The position numbers and the translations under genes were made by a program. A model generated the notes under the pieces. That model had not been told where the DNA came from. It saw nothing but the letters and a program-made list of their open reading frames with translations, and searched no databases. From an uncultured Clostridia bacterium (GTDB lineage: Bacteria > Bacillota > Clostridia > Oscillospirales > Ruminococcaceae), in the NCBI GenBank assembly GCA_937901465.1, contig CALGTU010000026.1:1-37727 (forward strand): 37,727 bases of DNA, in the 5' to 3' direction. This document shows positions 15,941 to 23,051 of this stretch, one piece after another (position 1 is the first letter of the stretch; the number at the start of each line of letters is the position of its first letter).

Positions 15941-15971
15941 CTTAACTCTTCCTTTCAATAATCTGTTTATT

Positions 15972-16001
15972 ATTATAGCATAAAAGAGGGGTTGTGTGCA
16001 A
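15972..16001 (-). promoter_or_regulatory. Promoter of the REC-GGDEF gene
   Basis: On the minus strand TTGCAC and TATAAT are 18 bases apart, with a TGC extended -10. It lies between the rplL terminator and the cyclase start, so the gene is independent of the ribosomal operon. Confidence 0.7.
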
Positions 16002-16003
16002 TA

Positions 16004-16033
16004 AAAAAAGCAGGGAAAATTCCCTGCTTTTTT
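16004..16033 (-). terminator. Terminator of the rplJ-rplL operon
   Basis: GCAGGGAA pairs with TTCCCTGC around a short loop, and A and T runs extend the stem on both sides. It lies 20 bases after the rplL stop. Confidence 0.93.
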
Positions 16034-16052
16034 AAATCTGTTAAATTCAAAA

Positions 16053-16424
16053 TTACTTGAGTTCAACTGTTGCGCCTGCTGCTTCGAGCTTTGTCTTGAT
16101 TTCTTCAGCTTCAGCCTTAGGAGCGCCTTCCTTGATAGCCTTAGGAGCTGCTTCAACGAGTTCCTTAGATTCCTTAAGACCAAGACCTGTGATTTCCTTA
16201 ACAGCCTTGATAACATCCATCTTCTTATCGCCGAATGAAGCGAGAACTACGTCGAATTCTGACTTTTCTTCAGCTGCGCCAGCGCCGCCTGCTGCGGGAG
16301 CTGCTGCTGCAACTACTGCTGATACTCCGTACTTTTCCTGGATGCCTTCAACGAGTTCTGAGAGTTCAAGAATTGAAAGAGCATCGATGAGGTCTAAAAT
16401 GTTTGTAATCTTTTCTGATGCCAT
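16053..16424 (-). CDS. rplL: 50S ribosomal protein L7/L12
   Basis: This is the multi-copy stalk protein of the large ribosomal subunit, which recruits translation factors. At 123 residues it has normal length. The helical N-terminal dimerisation part (to about residue 35) is followed by the Ala/Gly-rich hinge (AAAAPAAGGAGAAEE). The C-terminal factor-binding domain then runs from SEFDVVLASFGDKK to the end and includes KEITGLGLKESKELVE. AAGGAG precedes the ATG. It follows rplJ by 74 bases and ends the operon. Confidence 0.98.
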   Translation of the reverse strand: MASEKITNILDLIDALSILELSELVEGIQEKYGVSAVVAAAAPAAGGAGAAEEKSEFDVVLASFGDKKMDVIKAVKEITGLGLKESKELVEAAPKAIKEGAPKAEAEEIKTKLEAAGATVELK

Positions 16425-16498
16425 GATGATTATTCTCCTTTATAAATTTTTTTAAGATTTTGCCGTTCTATGCGGCATTTGATTGATGATGACGAGAA

Positions 16499-17014
16499 TT
16501 AAGCAGCTTCTTCGCTGTTCTTCTTGTCGACGAGTGCCTGAAGTGTTGCGGCGAGGTTCTGCATAGGAGCCTGGAGTGAACCGAGGAGCTGTGCGAGAAG
16601 AACTTCCTTTGAAGGAATCTTTGAAAGAGCTACAACGCCCTTAGCGTCATAGATTTCACCGTCAACAAAACCTGCTTTAAGTGTAAACTTTTCACCGTTG
16701 TATTTTTCGGAATATTTACCGAGAATACGAGCGGCAGCTGTCTGGTCGCCGTCTGTGTAAGCGATAGCTGTTGTTCCTGAAAGAACGTCGCAGAGGCCTT
16801 CGAGACCTGCTTCCTTGAATGCGAATTCAAGAATCTTGTTCTTTTCAACAACGTAAGTTACGCCTGCTTCACGGAGTTCCTTTCTGAGAAGAGTGTCATC
16901 AGCAACGCTGATACCCTTATAGTCAACGAGCACACCTGCTGTTGAATTCTTGAGAACTTCTGTGAGAGCTGCAACCTTTGCCTTCTTTGATTCAAGAATC
17001 TTTGCGCTTGCCAT
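16499..17014 (-). CDS. rplJ: 50S ribosomal protein L10
   Basis: L10 anchors L7/L12 dimers at the base of the ribosomal stalk and autoregulates its own operon by binding the leader RNA. The start at MASAKILESKK (171 residues) was chosen because GGAGGTG lies seven bases upstream; the upstream in-frame GTG is part of that ribosome site. The N-terminal RNA-binding domain includes LVDYKGISVAD and KNKILEFAF. The C-terminal helix (LAATLQALVDKKNSEEAA) binds L12. Confidence 0.98.
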   Translation of the reverse strand: MASAKILESKKAKVAALTEVLKNSTAGVLVDYKGISVADDTLLRKELREAGVTYVVEKNKILEFAFKEAGLEGLCDVLSGTTAIAYTDGDQTAAARILGKYSEKYNGEKFTLKAGFVDGEIYDAKGVVALSKIPSKEVLLAQLLGSLQAPMQNLAATLQALVDKKNSEEAA

Positions 17015-17059
17015 AATTTTCACCTCCGATTGAAATTATAAACTCAATCGTTCCAAATA

Positions 17060-17170
17060 AAAACTCTCTCTGACTATATTTAAAGACAGAGAGAGCGAAA
17101 TGTTTTTAAGTCATTTCTCCTCGGCGGGATTTACAGATGTTTGAAACACCAACCTGCTGTCTTTGGAAAA
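17060..17170 (-). promoter_or_regulatory. L10 leader RNA with attenuator hairpin
   Basis: On the minus strand the transcript shows CCAAAGACAGCAGGT (about 17152-17166) and, after a loop, ATCCCGCCGAGGAG (17118-17131). This pairing and the CCGAGG are typical of the Firmicutes L10 leader. Downstream, CTCTCTCTG and CAGAGAGAG (17064-17095) form a nine-pair hairpin followed by TTTTTATTT, a built-in terminator. L10 binding to the leader is expected to favour termination and so adjust stalk protein supply. Confidence 0.88.
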
Positions 17171-17183
17171 CGATAGCTTAATC

Positions 17184-17212
17184 ATTATATTATATATGGT
17201 TTACCTTGTCAA
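17184..17212 (-). promoter_or_regulatory. Consensus promoter of rplJ-rplL
   Basis: On the minus strand a perfect TTGACA and a perfect TATAAT are separated by 17 bases. It lies about 170 bases upstream of rplJ, leaving room for the leader. No terminator separates it from serA. Confidence 0.92.
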
Positions 17213-17237
17213 GAGTTTTTTCTGAAAATATGTCAGA

Positions 17238-18389
17238 TTAGATAACTCTTACTCTGATAACGCCTTCGATTTCAGAGATTTTAGCTACAATAGCGTCATC
17301 TGCGTTAGCAACATCGAGCATTGTGTATGCATAATCGCCTCTTGACTTGTTGAGCATATTGTCGATATTTATACCTGCACCACCGAAGAGTGTTGTGATT
17401 GAAGAAATGATAGCGGGAACGTTCTTATGCATAACGCAAACTTTCTTTCCTGCTGCGTTCATTTCAGCGTTGGGGAAGTTAACTGAGTTGATGATGTTTC
17501 CGCTTTCGAGATAAGCAACGAGTTCATCAGCTGCCATAACAGCACAGTTATCTTCTGATTCTTCTGTTGAAGCACCAAGGTGAGGAATTGCGATAACGCC
17601 TTCCATATTAGCTGTCTTGGGGTTGGGGAAGTCTGTTACATACTTTCTTACCTTACCGCTGGCTAATGCTTCCTTCATATCGTCATCGTTGATGAGAGCA
17701 TCACGAGCATAGTTGAGAATGATAACGCCGTCTTTCATAAGAGCGAAAGCTTCTTTATTGATCATGCCCTTTGTGTTGTCGTTGCAGGGAACGTGTACTG
17801 AAATGAAATCAGCAGCGGCATAGATATCAGCTGTTGATGTTACATACTTAACAGCACGGCTGATTGAAAGAGCACCGTTTACTGAAAGGAATGGGTCATA
17901 ACCGATAACGTTCATACCGAGTGAAACAGCAGCGTTGGCAACGAGTGCACCGATAGCACCGAGACCTATGATACCGATTGTCTTGCCCTTGAGTTCTGTT
18001 CCTGCGAACTTTGATTTTTCCTTTTCAACATTCTTAGCGATGTCAGCGTCGTCCTTAGCAGACTTAACCCATGAGATACCGCCAACAACATCTCTTGATG
18101 CGAGAAGCATACCGCAGAGAACAAGTTCCTTAACTGCGTTAGCGTTAGCACCGGGAGTGTTGAATACGCAGATACCCTGTTCTGCACACTTATCGAGAGG
18201 AATGTTGTTTACGCCTGCACCTGCTCTTGCGATAGCAAGGAGGTTTGAGCCGAATTCCATATCGTGCATTGAAGCACTTCTTACCATGATTGCATCAGGG
18301 TTATCGTGATTATCAGCTACTGCATAATTGCCACCGAATCTGTCTGTTCCTACTGCGGCAATCTTATTGAGTGTCATAATATTAAACAT
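17238..18389 (-). CDS. serA: D-3-phosphoglycerate dehydrogenase
   Basis: SerA oxidises 3-phosphoglycerate to 3-phosphohydroxypyruvate with NAD+, the first step of serine synthesis. The 383-residue protein has a Rossmann fold with GLGAIG (142-147), catalytic-region R229 (NYARDALI), H270 (PHLGAST) and a C-terminal ACT domain (about 317-383) for regulation. The usual DVFxxEP segment that supplies the catalytic glutamate is replaced by a shortened DFPNPK at 253-258. This seems to mark a clostridial subfamily; a nearby glutamate (E263 or another) may substitute. AAGGTGG precedes the ATG. It lies 30 bases after serC. Confidence 0.94.
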   Translation of the reverse strand: MFNIMTLNKIAAVGTDRFGGNYAVADNHDNPDAIMVRSASMHDMEFGSNLLAIARAGAGVNNIPLDKCAEQGICVFNTPGANANAVKELVLCGMLLASRDVVGGISWVKSAKDDADIAKNVEKEKSKFAGTELKGKTIGIIGLGAIGALVANAAVSLGMNVIGYDPFLSVNGALSISRAVKYVTSTADIYAAADFISVHVPCNDNTKGMINKEAFALMKDGVIILNYARDALINDDDMKEALASGKVRKYVTDFPNPKTANMEGVIAIPHLGASTEESEDNCAVMAADELVAYLESGNIINSVNFPNAEMNAAGKKVCVMHKNVPAIISSITTLFGGAGINIDNMLNKSRGDYAYTMLDVANADDAIVAKISEIEGVIRVRVI

Positions 18390-18419
18390 TGTATTTTTCC
18401 ACCTTTCAACTAAAAGAAG

Positions 18420-19502
18420 TTATGCATTTTCTGCTTCGAACTTCTTCATGAAATCAACGAGAGCTTCAACGCCTTCGATGGGCATTGCGTTATAGATAGA
18501 TGCTCTCATACCGCCAACTGAACGGTGTCCCTTAAGGTTTTCAAAGCCTGCTGCCTTTGCTTCCTTAACGAATTTAGCATCGAGTTCTTCGTTGCCTGTA
18601 ACGAAAGGAACGTTCATGAGTGAACGGTCTTTCTTTTCAACTGTTCCCTTGAAGAGCTTTGAGCTGTCGAGGAAATCATAGAGGATAGCTGCTTTCTTTT
18701 CGTTGTGAGCCTTCATTGCTTCAAGGCCGCCCATTTTCTTGATCCACTTGAATACCTTACCGCAGATGTAGATACCATAGCAGGGAGGTGTGTTGTAGAG
18801 TGAATCGTTGTCAGCCTGTGTCTTCCACTTGAGCATTGTAGGTGTTCCTGCGAGAACGTCATCTCTGATGAGGTCTTCTCTGATGATAGCGATAACAACA
18901 CCGGCAGGGCCTATGTTCTTCTGAACACCGCCGTAGATAACGCCATACTTTGTAACGTCAACGGGTTCTGAAAGGAAGCATGATGAAACGTCTGAAACGA
19001 GATCCTTACCCTTTGTGTTGGGAAGTTCCCAGAACTTTGTTCCGTAGATTGTATTGTTTTCGCAGATGTAAACATAGTCTGCATCAGCGGGGATATCGAG
19101 ATCTGAACAATCGGGAATGTATGAGAATGTCTTATCCTTTGATGATGCAACTGCTACTGCTTCACCATACATCTGAGCTTCTTCGTAAGCCTTCTTAGCC
19201 CACTGACCTGTTACTATGTAAGCAGCCTTCTTGTTCTTCATGAGGTTCATGGGAACAGCAGCAAACTGCTGTGACGCACCGCCCTGAAGGAAGAGAACCT
19301 TATAGTTATCAGGGATATTCATGAGATCACGGAGATCCTTTTCAGCGTCCTTGATAATTTCATCGTAAACTTTTGAACGGTGGGACATTTCCATTACGGA
19401 CATTCCTGAACCCTTGTAATCGAGCATTTCTTCTGCTGCTTCTCTGAGAACTTCTTCGGGAAGAACAGCGGGGCCTGCACTGAAATTGTAAACTCTTGCC
19501 AT
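18420..19502 (-). CDS. serC: Phosphoserine aminotransferase
   Basis: SerC transfers an amino group from glutamate to 3-phosphohydroxypyruvate, giving phosphoserine. The 360-residue class-V PLP enzyme starts with the typical YNFSAGPAVLP, has the phosphate-binding GGASQQF (74-80), and the PLP lysine K195 in GGVQKNIGP. The HRSK and LKGHRSVGGMRAS segments are also characteristic. GGAGG precedes the ATG. It is the first gene of a serC-serA operon with its own promoter. No serB is present in the window. Confidence 0.97.
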   Translation of the reverse strand: MARVYNFSAGPAVLPEEVLREAAEEMLDYKGSGMSVMEMSHRSKVYDEIIKDAEKDLRDLMNIPDNYKVLFLQGGASQQFAAVPMNLMKNKKAAYIVTGQWAKKAYEEAQMYGEAVAVASSKDKTFSYIPDCSDLDIPADADYVYICENNTIYGTKFWELPNTKGKDLVSDVSSCFLSEPVDVTKYGVIYGGVQKNIGPAGVVIAIIREDLIRDDVLAGTPTMLKWKTQADNDSLYNTPPCYGIYICGKVFKWIKKMGGLEAMKAHNEKKAAILYDFLDSSKLFKGTVEKKDRSLMNVPFVTGNEELDAKFVKEAKAAGFENLKGHRSVGGMRASIYNAMPIEGVEALVDFMKKFEAENA

Positions 19503-19546
19503 TTTGATTACCTCCGACTAAAAAAAATTAAAATTTGACAATAACA

Positions 19547-19575
19547 ATTATATTACTTTTATGCGATAAAGTCAA
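19547..19575 (-). promoter_or_regulatory. Promoter of serC-serA
   Basis: On the minus strand TTGACT and TATAAT are separated by 17 bases. The -35 lies inside a GTCAA/TTGAC inverted repeat (19571-19585), which could be an operator. The leader is only about 40 bases, too short for a T-box or riboswitch. Confidence 0.85.
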
Positions 19576-19786
19576 GCGTTTTGACATTCGTTTAACAAAA
19601 AAATGTCCCGAAAAACGCCATTTGTTTACTTGCACAAATTAAGCGGTCTTTTGAAATATATGCTAGAAATATTGCATAAACTTTCTGCGTTGATTTTACC
19701 TTTATCAAAAACGACAAAAACCGCCCTCAAATGACTGTCTAAGTGTTTATATTGCATAAATCATAAAAGGAATTGTGAATTATTTA
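19576..19786. other. Divergent intergenic region with repeated motifs
   Basis: These 211 bases between two promoters hold no gene that I can support. ATATTGCATAAA occurs at 19669-19680 and again at 19749-19760, exactly 80 bases apart. GCGTTTTGACAT occurs at 19576-19587 and again at 19841-19852, over the start of the downstream gene. These may be regulator sites or chance in AT-rich DNA. I recognise no structured RNA here. Confidence 0.45.
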
Positions 19787-19815
19787 TTGACCTTTCGCGT
19801 ATATTTATGTATACT
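19787..19815 (+). promoter_or_regulatory. Promoter of the small DUF4870-like gene
   Basis: TTGACC and TATACT are separated by 17 bases. The -10 ends 35 bases before the ATG. Confidence 0.82.
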
Positions 19816-19850
19816 TATGGTATCAATTATATTTTTGGAGGCGTTTTGAC

Positions 19851-20153
19851 ATGTCAGAAGAAATCAGACAGTTCGATCAGGCGGATGTAGAAGCCAACAA
19901 GGTTATGTGCATCCTTATGATTATTTTCCCCATTCTCTTTTTCCTTGTTTTCGTTGTTGAATCAATGAAAAACTCATCAGTTTCAAAATTCTATGCTAAC
20001 CAGGCACTCATCGTGCTTATCCTCAACATCATTCCTATCGGAATCACACAGTTAGCAGGTCTTATTTGCCAGATCATTCTCCTCGTTGGAATTCTCAATG
20101 GCTCATACATGCCTATTCCTGTTCTCGGCGAAAAGATCACAATCATCAAGTAA
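19851..20153 (+). CDS. Small DUF4870-like membrane protein
   Basis: The 100-residue protein has a short acidic N-terminus ending in DVEANKVM, a membrane segment at about 18-36, a loop containing SVSKFYANQALI, and a second hydrophobic region from about 49 to 83. The DVExNKxM...F(Y/H)ANQ pattern is that of small DUF4870-related membrane proteins of Clostridia, whose function is unknown. GGAGG precedes the ATG. It has its own promoter and terminator. Codon use is of the highly expressed type (many ATC, CTC), unlike the flanking ccdA gene, so it may be abundant. Confidence 0.75.
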   Translation: MSEEIRQFDQADVEANKVMCILMIIFPILFFLVFVVESMKNSSVSKFYANQALIVLILNIIPIGITQLAGLICQIILLVGILNGSYMPIPVLGEKITIIK

Positions 20154-20174
20154 TTTATTTTAAGTTACATAGAA

Positions 20175-20199
20175 AAGGCGGAACATTTTGTTCCGTCTT
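20175..20199 (+). terminator. Intrinsic terminator
   Basis: AAGGCGGAAC pairs with GTTCCGTCTT through one G-U pair around a five-base loop, and is followed by TTTTTTG. It ends the DUF4870-like transcript. Confidence 0.87.
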
Positions 20200-20265
20200 T
20201 TTTGTTTTCTCCCCTTTTAAATCGTGATGAAATGTGTTACAATATCTTAAAGGAGATTTTAAGAT

Positions 20266-20925
20266 ATGCTTTATTTCATCGCTTTTTTAGAAGGCATTAT
20301 TACTTTCATTTCGCCCTGTCTTCTCCCTATGCTTCCCGTTTATATCTCATACTTTGCGGGAACGGAAGAAAAGAATACAAAGAAAACACTTTTAAATGCC
20401 ATAGGTTTTGTATGCGGGTTTACAATAGTTTTTGTTCTTATGGGTGCAATGGCGGGAATAATCGGCGGATTTTTTATAAAACACCGCATTATCGTCAACA
20501 TAATAACGGGGCTTATCGTTATTCTTTTCGGGCTTTATTTTTTAGGAATAATAAAGATAAATATTTTTAAGGGAATGAAAACAAGCGTCAAGGAAAATAT
20601 GGGATTTTTCTCATCGCTTCTTTTCGGTGCTGTTTTTTCGATAAGCTGGACACCCTGCGTCGGCGCGTTTTTAGGTTCGGCTCTCGCTCTCGCTTCGAGC
20701 GAAGGAAGTGTTTTAAAGGGAGTTATTATGCTTCTTTTATACTCAATGGGGCTTGGTATTCCGTTTGTTGTAACTGCGATACTTATAGAAAAACTTAAAT
20801 CGGCATTTGATTTCATCAAAAAGAATTATAAGATAATAAATATCGTTTCGGGAATTTTTCTCATACTAACGGGTGTTCTTATGGCAACGGGACTTTTCTC
20901 GAAACTGACGATACTGCTTTCTTAA
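20266..20925 (+). CDS. ccdA: CcdA-type thiol-disulfide transmembrane transporter
   Basis: CcdA carries reducing power from cytoplasmic thioredoxin across the membrane. The 219-residue protein has six membrane segments. The two membrane cysteines of the family are C18 (FISPCLLPMLP) and C131 (SWTPCVGAF), each next to conserved prolines. AAAGGAG precedes the ATG. A weak extended -10 (TGTTACAAT, 20235-20243) upstream may be its promoter, without a good -35. It lies 13 bases before a membrane-anchored thioredoxin, its expected partner. No cytochrome c assembly gene is visible, so a general or oxidative-stress thiol role is more likely. Confidence 0.92.
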   Translation: MLYFIAFLEGIITFISPCLLPMLPVYISYFAGTEEKNTKKTLLNAIGFVCGFTIVFVLMGAMAGIIGGFFIKHRIIVNIITGLIVILFGLYFLGIIKINIFKGMKTSVKENMGFFSSLLFGAVFSISWTPCVGAFLGSALALASSEGSVLKGVIMLLLYSMGLGIPFVVTAILIEKLKSAFDFIKKNYKIINIVSGIFLILTGVLMATGLFSKLTILLS

Positions 20926-20938
20926 AGGGAGGGTTTTT

Positions 20939-21538
20939 ATGAACAAAAGAAATGTTCTTATTATTTCGCTTGTTGCCGTTGTATGTTTTATCGGCGTTTA
21001 TTTTCTCTATAATGGTCTTAAAGAAGATTATAAAGAAAAAGAACCGCAAACAACTTCTGTAACAGAAATATCAACTATCATAGAAGAAGAAAATCCCGCG
21101 ACAGAAAAAACACTTTTCTATCCTCAGGATGTTATATCTGCCTATGATTTTGTAGCATATGATATGAACGGAAACGAAGTCAGACTTTCTGATTGTTACG
21201 GAAAACCGATTGTACTCAATTTCTGGTCAACATGGTGTAATCATTGTAAAATTGAACTTCCGCTTTTCGAAAAAGCTTATAAGGAAAATCCCGATATAAC
21301 CTTTATTATGATAAACATAACCGCAAGCGACAGAAAAGACCTTGTTGAAAATCTAATCAATAAAAACGGCTATACATTTACTGTCTGGCTTGACGAAAAC
21401 GGCGAGGCTATGGAAGATTACAGAGTAAGTTCTATCCCCGCAACATATTTTATCGATAAGAATGGAAATATCGTTAATCATACTGTCGGCGAAATGGACG
21501 AAGAAACCCTCGAAAAAAGACTTGAAATGATAAGATAG
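20939..21538 (+). CDS. Membrane-anchored TlpA/ResA-like thioredoxin
   Basis: The 199-residue protein has an N-terminal membrane anchor (residues 6-26), a Thr/Glu-rich linker to about 60, and an extracytoplasmic thioredoxin domain. The active site WCNHC (C100, C103) is in FWSTWCNHCKIELP, and the cis-proline P167 is in SIPATYFID. It would receive electrons from CcdA and reduce disulfides outside the membrane. Partner proteins are not identifiable here. GGGAGG precedes the ATG, and the operon ends at the terminator just after the gene. Confidence 0.93.
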   Translation: MNKRNVLIISLVAVVCFIGVYFLYNGLKEDYKEKEPQTTSVTEISTIIEEENPATEKTLFYPQDVISAYDFVAYDMNGNEVRLSDCYGKPIVLNFWSTWCNHCKIELPLFEKAYKENPDITFIMINITASDRKDLVENLINKNGYTFTVWLDENGEAMEDYRVSSIPATYFIDKNGNIVNHTVGEMDEETLEKRLEMIR

Positions 21539-21546
21539 AAATAATA

Positions 21547-21576
21547 AATAATCCCCCGCAGATGTGGGGGATTATT
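21547..21576 (+). terminator. Intrinsic terminator of ccdA-thioredoxin operon
   Basis: AATAATCCCCC pairs with GGGGGATTATT across an eight-base loop, followed by TGTTTTT. The CCCCC/GGGGG core resembles the terminator at 9499-9527. Confidence 0.9.
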
Positions 21577-21629
21577 TGTTTTTAAAAATCCTGATATACC
21601 TCACACACCTTTCACATTTTCATCATCTC

Positions 21630-21658
21630 TTGAATTTTTTTTCACTTTATGATTTAAT
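21630..21658 (+). promoter_or_regulatory. Promoter of the VTC-DUF4956-CotH operon
   Basis: TTGAAT and TTTAAT are separated by 17 bases. It lies 19 bases before the first start codon. Confidence 0.72.
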
Positions 21659-21677
21659 AAGGATAAGAGGTGATACT

Positions 21678-22349
21678 ATGCAGATGCGCCACGAATACAA
21701 ACACGAAATAAACTATGCCGATATGCTTACAGTAAGCCAGCGGGCAAGGGCGGTTTTAAGGCCCGATGAAAGTGTAGAAGGCGGAAGATATATTGTAAGA
21801 AGTCTTTATTTTGACAGCATTTCAGATAAAGCACTGAATGAAAAACTAAACGGCATGGCGAAACGTGAAAAGTTCCGTATAAGATATTATAACGGCGATA
21901 CCTCTAAAATAAATCTTGAAAAGAAAACAAAGATAAACGACCTCGGAACAAAACAGAGTTGTCCTTTAACTTCTGAGGAAGTAGAAAAAATCCTCTCGGG
22001 TGATTACTCTTTTATGGCAGAAAATAACGGAAGACCTCTTCTTTCAGAACTTTATTTCAAAATGCGTTCTGAAGGGCTTATGCCGAAAGTAATCGTTGAT
22101 TATGAAAGAGAAGCGTTTACTTTCCCCGCAGGAAATGTAAGAGTAACGCTTGATTATCACATAAGAGAAAGCCATGATATAAATGAATTTTTAAATCCAG
22201 ATTGCCTTACAGTTCCCGTTTCAACGCCTGTGATACTTGAAGTAAAATGGGATAATTTTCTGCCCGATATAGTAAAGGGCGTTGTAGGACTTTCAGACAG
22301 GCGGACAACATCTTTCTCAAAATATTCGGCATCAAGAATTTACGGATAA
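21678..22349 (+). CDS. VTC-domain polyphosphate polymerase
   Basis: The protein (223 residues from MQMRHEYKHE, after AAGAGGTG) is a stand-alone VTC domain of the triphosphate-tunnel fold. The tunnel residues known from yeast Vtc4 can be traced: K8 (EYKHE), the RxR pair R67 and R69 (KFRIRYYN), the basic LEKKTK at 80-85, R144 (DYEREAF), E188 and K190 (ILEVKWD), and K215 (SFSKYS). All appear intact, so it should polymerise phosphate from nucleoside triphosphate. There is no SPX sensor domain. DUF4956 and CotH genes follow in the same operon. Confidence 0.88.
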   Translation: MQMRHEYKHEINYADMLTVSQRARAVLRPDESVEGGRYIVRSLYFDSISDKALNEKLNGMAKREKFRIRYYNGDTSKINLEKKTKINDLGTKQSCPLTSEEVEKILSGDYSFMAENNGRPLLSELYFKMRSEGLMPKVIVDYEREAFTFPAGNVRVTLDYHIRESHDINEFLNPDCLTVPVSTPVILEVKWDNFLPDIVKGVVGLSDRRTTSFSKYSASRIYG

Positions 22350-22363
22350 GGAGTTTTTATAAT

Positions 22364-23035
22364 ATGACATTTAACGACATTTTCAAATCAAGTTTTTTAG
22401 ACAGCATAACAAGTGTAAGTATAACAGATATGGTTATTGCGTTGGTGCTTGCTTTCGCACTCGGAATGTTCATCTTTTTAGTTTATAAAAAGACTTTTTC
22501 GGGAGTTATGTATTCATCAAGTTTCGGCGTTACACTTATAGCACTCACTATGATTACAACGGTTGTTATCCTTGCTGTAACAAGCAACGTTGTTCTCTCG
22601 CTCGGTATGGTCGGTGCACTTTCAATAGTAAGATTCCGTGCGGCGATAAAAGAGCCTTTAGATATCGCTTTCCTTTTCTGGTCAATAGCAGTAGGTATTG
22701 TTCTCGCTGCGGGAATGATTCCCCTCGCTTTAATAGGAAGTGTTATCATAGGAATAATTCTTCTTTTATTCGTAAACAGAAAATCACATACCCACCCTTA
22801 CATAGTTGTTTTAAGATGCGAAGGAAAAGATTCTGAAAAGAAAGCTACTGATTTTATAAAGGAAAAAACAGAGCGTTCTATCATAAGAAGCAAGACTGTT
22901 GAAAAAGATGAAATCGAAGTAAATATAGAAATCAGACTTAAAGATGACAACACGGATTTTATAAACGAACTCGCAGAAAAAGAGGGAGTCAGAAGTGCTG
23001 TTCTCGTCAGCTACAACGGAGAATATATGAACTAG
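22364..23035 (+). CDS. DUF4956 membrane protein
   Basis: The 223-residue protein has four to five membrane segments between residues 20 and 137 and a soluble C-terminal domain (141-223). The conserved stretch around residues 80-105 (LGMVGALSIVRFRAAIKEP, then LDIAFLFW) is the hallmark of DUF4956. Its Arg and Glu inside the membrane suggest a pore or lipid-linked role. The function is unknown. It lies 14 bases after the VTC gene and 16 bases before the CotH gene. Transport or membrane docking of the polyphosphate product is a reasonable inference. Confidence 0.88.
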   Translation: MTFNDIFKSSFLDSITSVSITDMVIALVLAFALGMFIFLVYKKTFSGVMYSSSFGVTLIALTMITTVVILAVTSNVVLSLGMVGALSIVRFRAAIKEPLDIAFLFWSIAVGIVLAAGMIPLALIGSVIIGIILLLFVNRKSHTHPYIVVLRCEGKDSEKKATDFIKEKTERSIIRSKTVEKDEIEVNIEIRLKDDNTDFINELAEKEGVRSAVLVSYNGEYMN

Positions 23036-23051
23036 GAGAAAATTAAAAAGT

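Noticed and set aside
15941..16216. N-terminal extension of the REC-GGDEF frame into rplL
   Set aside because: The extension is an out-of-frame reading of rplL and crosses a terminator and a promoter. MKHILIVDD with its own ribosome site is the real start.
19503..19550. T-box or serine-responsive riboswitch before serC
   Set aside because: The leader between the promoter and ATG is about 40 bases, with no specifier stem, T-box sequence or terminator.
20202..20570. Plus-strand frame overlapping ccdA
   Set aside because: It is an alternate frame of ccdA with an odd Phe/Arg/Tyr-rich composition. The ccdA frame has clear family motifs and the ribosome site.
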